NCBI GenBank assembly: GCA_017694215.1
Contig: JADIND010000061.1
Coordinates: forward strand, 1-9,192
DNA length: 9,192 bases
Reading direction: 5' to 3'
DNA from: Candidatus Scatousia excrementipullorum
GTDB lineage: Bacteria; Cyanobacteriota; Vampirovibrionia; Gastranaerophilales; Gastranaerophilaceae
Shown here: one piece after another, positions 5,670-9,192 of the stretch
Layout of the letters: each line of letters starts with the position of its first letter
Numbering within the stretch: the stretch's first letter is position 1
Made by a program: the position numbers and the translations under genes
Notes under the pieces: generated by a model
The model's input: only the letters and a program-made list of their open reading frames with translations
What the model was told of the DNA's origin: nothing
Databases searched by the model: none

Positions 5670-6470
5670 ATGAATAATTTTAAATACGCCGTTGCTTATA
5701 ACCCGAATATTCTTCATGCAAGAGATGCAAAAGCCAATTTGTGCAGTATCCTTTCTGGTTATAATGTTCAGGTTGATGTTCTGGATATTGATAATCTGAA
5801 ATCAGGTTATGATTTTGTTTTTGTGATAGGCGGTGACGGTACTATTTTGAAATCGGCAAGGTTTTATGCAAAATTTCAAACTCCGGTTTTCGGGGTTAAT
5901 CTTGGGCGACTTGGATTTCTTTCCCAATCATCAGTTGAGGATATACGTTCTGCTGTCCAAAAAATACTTGAGGGTAAATATATTGTGGAAGACAGACTGA
6001 TGCTTTCCGGCGGCAGGTATTCAGCATTAAATGACTTTGTGGTGAAGAGTTCAGTTAGCGGCAGGACAAGCCGTTTTTCGCTGAAAATTAACGAAAAAAC
6101 AGTTTGTGATTATCTGGCTGACGGAATTATTGTTGCAACCCCGACAGGCTCAACTGCGTACGGTCTTTCCGCAGGCGGGCCGGTTCTTGTTCCGGGATTG
6201 CAGGCTTTTGTCATTGTGCCGATCTGTCCGCATACCCTGACGGCAAGACCGCTTGTAGTGCCGGATTTTGAAAAAATTTCAATCTGCGTAAACGGAGAAT
6301 CTTCTTATTTTCTCTACGCTGACGGACAGGAATTTTCCGAATTTAACAATGAAATTCATATCCAAAAATCCCAATATACGGCTAAACTTGCTCTTCTTGA
6401 AAGCGGAGGGTTCTATTCGGTCTTAAACGACAAACTCCACTGGGGAACTTCTCCTGCTAATATTTCGTAA
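5670..6470 (+). CDS. nadK: NAD kinase (ATP/polyphosphate-NAD kinase)
   Basis: This phosphorylates NAD+ to NADP+ in the cytoplasm, the only route to NADP. The family motifs are clear: GGDGT (54-58) with the catalytic Asp56, GVNLGRLGFLS (75-85), an ALND word (119-122) that matches the NE/D motif, DGIIVATPTGSTAYGLSAGG (151-170), and PICPHTLTARPLVVP (184-198) in the oligomer/NAD-binding part. At 266 aa it is shorter than the usual 280-300, mainly between about residues 111 and 119, where many members have a longer strand pair. All catalytic parts are kept. The ATG at 5670 has no Shine-Dalgarno; the next in-frame Met (Met111) is far too late, so this start stands. It lies between sepF and ftsZ but is insulated from sepF by a terminator and seems to be transcribed alone. 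Confidence 0.95.
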   Translation: MNNFKYAVAYNPNILHARDAKANLCSILSGYNVQVDVLDIDNLKSGYDFVFVIGGDGTILKSARFYAKFQTPVFGVNLGRLGFLSQSSVEDIRSAVQKILEGKYIVEDRLMLSGGRYSALNDFVVKSSVSGRTSRFSLKINEKTVCDYLADGIIVATPTGSTAYGLSAGGPVLVPGLQAFVIVPICPHTLTARPLVVPDFEKISICVNGESSYFLYADGQEFSEFNNEIHIQKSQYTAKLALLESGGFYSVLNDKLHWGTSPANIS

Positions 6471-6583
6471 TATAAATCTTTAGATGTTTGACAGGGTTTA
6501 GTCCTTACTGAAACGAATTTTAAAAATTATATTAACTTTTGTTCATAATTCAGTTTAAATTCTTGTACTTTTTTCCTATTTAA

Positions 6584-6605
6584 AATAGTATGTTATTATA
6601 CTATT
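6584..6605. promoter_or_regulatory. 22-bp inverted repeat over the ftsZ promoter
   Basis: AATAGTAT (6584-6591) and ATACTATT (6598-6605) are perfect inverted repeats with a 6-bp centre. The repeat covers the proposed extended -10 of ftsZ. A regulator dimer bound here would block RNA polymerase. It could instead be an AT-rich coincidence. Confidence 0.4.
6591..6599 (+). promoter_or_regulatory. Likely extended -10 of the ftsZ promoter
   Basis: TGT followed by TATTAT (6594-6599, a 5/6 match) forms an extended -10, which can act without a good -35. A TTGTAC at 6563-6568 is too far away for this -10 but is 17 bp from a weaker TAGTAT (6586-6591). The leader to the GTG would be about 75 nt. Confidence 0.45.
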
Positions 6606-6609
6606 GGGG

Positions 6610-6632
6610 GTACCTGTTACACTAACAGGTGC
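6610..6632. promoter_or_regulatory. Perfect hairpin/palindrome in the ftsZ leader
   Basis: ACCTGTTA (6612-6619) and TAACAGGT (6623-6630) pair perfectly around a CAC centre and extend by one G-T and one G-C pair to 10 bp. It falls at or just after the predicted transcription start. There is no T run, so it is not a terminator. It may be a DNA operator or a 5' hairpin that protects the mRNA. Confidence 0.5.
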
Positions 6633-6679
6633 AATTAATTAAAAAATAAAGTAATATTCTAATAAAAGAGGTAAAAATA

Positions 6680-7849
6680 GTGGAAAATTTCGTATCAGAT
6701 ATCTTCGCAAAAAAAGATGAAACTCCGGCTCAGGATCAAACACCTCATTCAGCTGTTAACCCTACTAAAATTAAAGTTGTAGGTGTCGGCGGCGGCGGCG
6801 GTAATGCTGTTAACAGAATGATTAAATCAGGTTTGTCAGGTGTTGAATTCTGGCTTATGAATACAGATTTACAGGTTCTGGAATTTGCACAGACTAAAAA
6901 TAAAATTCAGTTGGGTGCTAAATCTACAGCAGGTTTAGGTGCCGGCGGAGATCCTTCAGTCGGAGAAAGAGCTGCTGAAGAAGCCCAGCAGGAAATTACG
7001 GAAGCTCTTGACGGAGCCGATATGGTGTTCATCACTGCAGGTATGGGCGGCGGTACAGGTACAGGTGCTGCTCCTGTTGTTGCTAAAATCGCAAAAGAAC
7101 TCGGAATTTTGACTATTGCGGTTGTTACAAAACCTTTCTCATGGGAAGGTCGTAAAAGACAAAATCAGGCTGTTCAAGGTCTGGAAAAATTAAGAGAAGC
7201 TGTTGATGCCGTTATCGTTATCCCTAACGATAAATTGTTACAGGTCGTTGACAGACAGGTTTCATTGACAGAATCATTTATTATCGTTGATGAAGTCCTC
7301 TTAAGAGGTGTTCAAGGTATATCTGATATCATTACCGTTCCGGGTACAATCAACGTTGACTTTGCTGATGTTAAAAACGTTATGCAGGCTTCCGGCTCGG
7401 CTCTTATGGGTATCGGTCGTGCAACAGGTGAAGGCAGAGCCATTAAAGCTGCTGAAATCGCTATTAATTCGCAACTTCTTGAAACTTCTATCAACGGTGC
7501 ATCCGGTGTTATCGTTAACATCACAGGCGGCCCTGATATGACACTTCATGAAATTACCGATGCCGCTAATATTATTCATGATGCAGTTCTTGATGATGCT
7601 ACTGTTATTATCGGTACTGCGGTTAATGAAAATATTTCTAACGAAATTCAGGTTACTGTTATCGCTACAGGTTTTGAACTGAAGAATGAACCTGTTGAAC
7701 CGGTTAAAAAGCCTGAACTTAAACAGATGAGTGCGTCTGACTTCTTTGCAAGTTCATTCTCATCTAATAACCAGACAAGAAGAAGTTCTATGCCTGAAGT
7801 TTCTTCAAACTTCACAAATATTGAAATTCCTGATTTCTTGAAAAAATAG
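6680..7849 (+). CDS. ftsZ: Cell division GTPase FtsZ
   Basis: This tubulin-like GTPase polymerises into the cytokinetic ring. Sequence evidence: the N-terminal Rossmann start VVGVGGGGGNAVNRM (33-47), NTD (61-63), the GTP-binding GGGTGTG (123-129), TKPFSWEGRKR (150-160), the T7 loop NVDFAD with Asn225, Asp227 and Asp230 that complete the active site of the next subunit, and GIGRATGEGRA (244-254). A short disordered Ser/Asn-rich linker (about 333-380) follows. It ends in the conserved C-terminal peptide IEIPDFLKK (381-389), the expected docking site for SepF. At 389 aa it is full length. The start is GTG, with AAGAGG 8 nt upstream. It has its own promoter region with two palindromes and a strong terminator after it. 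No ftsA or ftsQ is adjacent, in line with a SepF-based membrane anchor. Residues 56-68 (EFWLMNTDLQVLE) resemble cyanobacterial FtsZ. Confidence 0.98.
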   Translation: MENFVSDIFAKKDETPAQDQTPHSAVNPTKIKVVGVGGGGGNAVNRMIKSGLSGVEFWLMNTDLQVLEFAQTKNKIQLGAKSTAGLGAGGDPSVGERAAEEAQQEITEALDGADMVFITAGMGGGTGTGAAPVVAKIAKELGILTIAVVTKPFSWEGRKRQNQAVQGLEKLREAVDAVIVIPNDKLLQVVDRQVSLTESFIIVDEVLLRGVQGISDIITVPGTINVDFADVKNVMQASGSALMGIGRATGEGRAIKAAEIAINSQLLETSINGASGVIVNITGGPDMTLHEITDAANIIHDAVLDDATVIIGTAVNENISNEIQVTVIATGFELKNEPVEPVKKPELKQMSASDFFASSFSSNNQTRRSSMPEVSSNFTNIEIPDFLKK

Positions 7850-7878
7850 TAAATAAGGAGATTGGAATTAAGAATGAG

Positions 7879-7910
7879 AAAAGAACCGTCGATTTGGCGG
7901 TTCTTTTTTT
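7879..7910 (+). terminator. Rho-independent terminator of ftsZ
   Basis: A stem of AAGAACCG (7881-7888) with CGGTTCTT (7898-7905), extended inward by a T-G and a C-G pair and outward by A-T pairs, has a 5-nt loop and a run of seven T (7904-7910). Confidence 0.92.
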
Positions 7911-7947
7911 GTTAACTTTTCTTAATAAATTGAATTAATTTATCAAT

Positions 7948-7975
7948 TTTACGGAATATTTAAACTTTATATATA
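7948..7975 (+). promoter_or_regulatory. Possible promoter of the two small genes after ftsZ
   Basis: TTTACG (7948-7953), a 16-bp spacer and TATATA (7970-7975) lie between the ftsZ terminator and the next ribosome site. Each box matches consensus at four of six bases. A promoter is expected here because of the terminator upstream. Confidence 0.35.
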
Positions 7976-8003
7976 TGTCGGGAAATTATAGGGGATATAA
8001 GTT

Positions 8004-8159
8004 ATGAAGTTTTGGAAAAATTTATTTGCAGGAGATTTATTGTATCAGGATTTAGGTGACTGTTCATTGTGCTGTATGCCTGTTTCTGCGGAAATCGATA
8101 TACAGCTGAAGGAGCCTGTCTTTAAGGAAAAAGATGAAGCTGAAAGCAAGGCAGCTTAA
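8004..8159 (+). CDS. Small 51-aa protein with a CxxCC motif, unknown family
   Basis: I do not recognise this small protein. The frame runs from the ATG at 8004 to TAA at 8157-8159, with a GGGG-containing ribosome site (7991-7994) 9 nt upstream. The N-terminus MKFWKNLFAGDLL (1-13) could form a short amphipathic helix. The middle holds Cys20, Cys23 and Cys24 (DCSLCCMP), a possible metal- or membrane-near cysteine cluster. The end is highly charged (KEKDEAESKAA). The next gene follows 15 nt later with its own ribosome site, so the two are surely co-transcribed. They sit between the ftsZ terminator and another terminator, so they form a two-gene unit. A protein of this size is easily missed by automated calling. 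No signal-peptide cleavage site is evident, and CxxCC does not match a lipobox. The frame and ribosome site make it probable; the function is open. Confidence 0.6.
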   Translation: MKFWKNLFAGDLLYQDLGDCSLCCMPVSAEIDIQLKEPVFKEKDEAESKAA

Positions 8160-8174
8160 ACGAACGGAGAAAAT

Positions 8175-8582
8175 ATGGGATTATACGGTGACGATTTTAT
8201 AACGCCAATAACAAATCAGGATCTGGCAAGTACCAGTATGCAGCCAATGCCGTTAATAGGTTTCGGGATGCCTTTGGGTATGTACAATACAAACCTTCTC
8301 GGCGGCGTGAAAATGCATACGCAGCCGGATAAGGATTTGTACAGGAATATGCAGGAAAAAGAATCAAAAGATATGAGTCTTTTGAAAAAAGTCGGTCTTG
8401 CAATCCTTCTGATGGGTGGTTTTGCAATGATAAAATTTAAACCGATAAAGGAATGGATAAGTACAAAATCTTCAAAATTTTCAAACTGGTGTAAAAATTT
8501 ATTTAAAAAGAAGCCTCCGGCAGCACCGGCTGCAGTACCTTCACCGCCCGCACCGTCACCGACAATTCCGCCGGCTCCATAA
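8175..8582 (+). CDS. Hypothetical single-pass membrane protein with Pro-rich tail, 135 aa
   Basis: I do not recognise the family. The layout is a Met/Gly/Pro-rich N-terminal part (1-50, including MPLIGFGMPLGMYNTN at 25-40), a charged stretch (50-72), one short hydrophobic segment (about 73-88, VGLAILLMGGFAMIKF), a strongly basic region (89-113, ending in CKNLFKKK), and a Pro/Ala tail (114-135). By the positive-inside rule the C-terminus would be cytoplasmic. GGAG stands 5 nt before the ATG at 8175. It is the second gene of a unit with the 51-aa protein and is followed by a terminator. Its WCKNLF (105-110) echoes FWKNLF (3-8) of the 51-aa protein. Placement directly behind ftsZ could mean a role near the divisome or envelope, but this is only positional. 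The Pro-rich tail looks like a flexible linker or a docking site. Confidence 0.65.
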   Translation: MGLYGDDFITPITNQDLASTSMQPMPLIGFGMPLGMYNTNLLGGVKMHTQPDKDLYRNMQEKESKDMSLLKKVGLAILLMGGFAMIKFKPIKEWISTKSSKFSNWCKNLFKKKPPAAPAAVPSPPAPSPTIPPAP

Positions 8583-8593
8583 TATGTTTTTTG

Positions 8594-8623
8594 AATGCAG
8601 GAAATATTTATTTCCTGCATTTT
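8594..8623 (+). terminator. Rho-independent terminator of the small two-gene unit
   Basis: A perfect 12-bp stem (8594-8605 with 8610-8621), an ATTT loop and a short T run (8620-8623) lie 11 nt after the stop. The T run is modest, so some read-through into yajQ is possible. Confidence 0.75.
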
Positions 8624-8666
8624 CCATGTTAATATATGAATTATAAACAGAAAGGAGAGGGTTAAT

Positions 8667-9167
8667 ATGGCTAAAGAATGCAGTTTTGATGTGGTGTCAG
8701 AATTTGACAGACAGGAACTTGTAAATGCTGTTGATCAGGTTAAAAGAGATGTTGCATCCCGTTTTGATTTAAAAGATTCAAATTCAGAAATTGAACTGGA
8801 AGCTGATAAATCAATAATTATTACTACATCTGACGAAATGAAGTTGAGAAATATTTATGACATTTTACAAACCAAAATTGTAAAAAGAGGGCTTAGTATC
8901 AGAATACTTGACCCTCAGGGAATTGAAAATGCTCTTGGCGGCAGGGTCAGACAGGTTTATAATCTCAGAAAAGGGTTGACGCAGGAGCTTGCAAAAAAGA
9001 TTGCGGCTGATATCAAAGATTCTAAAATAAAGGTTCAGGCATCTATTCAGGGGGATAAATTGAGAGTTTCCGGCAAAGATAAGGATGATTTGCAGGCTGT
9101 TATAAAAATGCTCAGGGGCAACGAAGAAAAATACGATTATCCTTTGCAGTTTAATAATTACAGATAG
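8667..9167 (+). CDS. yajQ: YajQ-family nucleotide-binding protein
   Basis: YajQ proteins are small cytoplasmic proteins with two ferredoxin-like (RRM-like) domains. Some members bind cyclic di-GMP and act as effectors, and others have been reported to bind RNA or GTP. Recognition words are SFDVVSEFDRQELVNAVDQV (6-25), SRFDLKDSNSEIEL (31-44), LGGRVRQVYNLRKGL (90-104), IKVQASIQGDKLRVSGKDKD (121-140), and the near-invariant end YPLQFNNYR (158-166). The length of 166 aa is that of the family. AAAGGAG lies about 9 nt before the ATG. No good promoter is visible in the 85-nt gap after the previous gene; a weak extended -10 (TGT then TAATAT, 8627-8635) is the only candidate. No other cyclic di-GMP genes are seen here, so a signalling role in this organism is not shown. 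Confidence 0.95.
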   Translation: MAKECSFDVVSEFDRQELVNAVDQVKRDVASRFDLKDSNSEIELEADKSIIITTSDEMKLRNIYDILQTKIVKRGLSIRILDPQGIENALGGRVRQVYNLRKGLTQELAKKIAADIKDSKIKVQASIQGDKLRVSGKDKDDLQAVIKMLRGNEEKYDYPLQFNNYR

Positions 9168-9172
9168 TTAAA

Positions 9173-9192
9173 AAGACCGCCCGGGCGGTCTT
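9173..9192 (+). terminator. Terminator of yajQ, cut by the window end
   Basis: A perfect 20-bp palindrome (AAGACCGCCC then GGGCGGTCTT) starts 5 nt after the yajQ stop and runs to the last base. The 3' arm ends in TT, so the expected T run would lie just outside the window. Confidence 0.85.

Noticed and set aside
6496..6514. Terminator after nadK
   Set aside because: Only a weak bulged hairpin (GTTT..AAAC) without a T run, so the end of the nadK transcript is not resolved.
6614..6628. LexA-type operator (CTGT...ACAG) upstream of ftsZ
   Set aside because: The spacing between CTGT and ACAG is 7 bp instead of the 8 bp of the proteobacterial LexA box, and it matches neither the Firmicute nor the cyanobacterial LexA box.
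7301..7579. Several frames on both strands inside ftsZ
   Set aside because: Shadows of a well-conserved gene, with no independent signals.
8197..8620. Two long minus-strand frames opposite the 135-aa membrane protein gene
   Set aside because: They mirror the coding strand of a gene with a good ribosome site and terminator; their Gly/Ala-rich part is only the complement of the Pro-rich tail.

Overview
The window is AT-rich bacterial chromosome carrying a cell-division neighbourhood. Five genes are recognisable with confidence: a YggS/PipY-type PLP protein, SepF, NAD kinase, FtsZ and a YajQ-family protein. A sixth is a divergent GT4-like glycosyltransferase. Having SepF next to YggS/PipY and close to ftsZ is typical of Cyanobacteria and their non-photosynthetic relatives (Melainabacteria/Vampirovibrionia), and also of Firmicutes and Actinobacteria. 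The FtsZ N-domain (GVEFW..NTD..VL) and the style of the unknown proteins (for example an early ISFTSKIRFV) make me favour a gut-type Melainabacterium (Gastranaerophilales-like). This is inference from memory and was not tested by search.

Left part (1-2610). A strong terminator for a gene upstream of the window is followed by an unknown gene on the minus strand (122-643). Then comes a gene-poor stretch of about 740 bases (644-1383) filled between roughly 877 and 1245 with several different short palindromic repeats, more GC-rich than their surroundings. A 16-bp perfect palindrome and a promoter lead into an unknown 167-aa protein with very strong translation signals and its own terminator. An unknown 209/221-aa protein follows.

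Middle (2610-5630). A good promoter drives the glycosyltransferase-like gene. After it lie 387 bases without a convincing gene, holding a weak terminator, a direct repeat and a hairpin. Next is the yggS/pipY-sepF operon (32-nt gap, sepF starting at GTG), closed by a clear terminator.

Right part (5630-9192). NAD kinase is transcribed alone, apparently from a promoter so close to the ATG that the mRNA would be nearly leaderless. ftsZ (GTG start) has a long leader with two adjacent perfect inverted repeats, one over its extended -10 and one just downstream, and a strong terminator. Behind it are two small genes without a recognised family: a 51-aa protein with a CxxCC motif, and a 135-aa protein with one predicted membrane segment and a proline-rich tail. 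A terminator separates these from yajQ, whose own terminator is cut by the window end.

How the genes fit together: FtsZ forms the division ring. SepF ties FtsZ filaments to the membrane through its amphipathic N-terminus. PipY/YggS is a PLP-homeostasis protein whose gene is commonly co-inherited with sepF. NAD kinase and YajQ are housekeeping neighbours. The parts with most room for new biology are the two small genes after ftsZ, the palindromic ftsZ control region, and the repeat mosaic. I did not find a convincing new defence, mobile or biosynthetic system.
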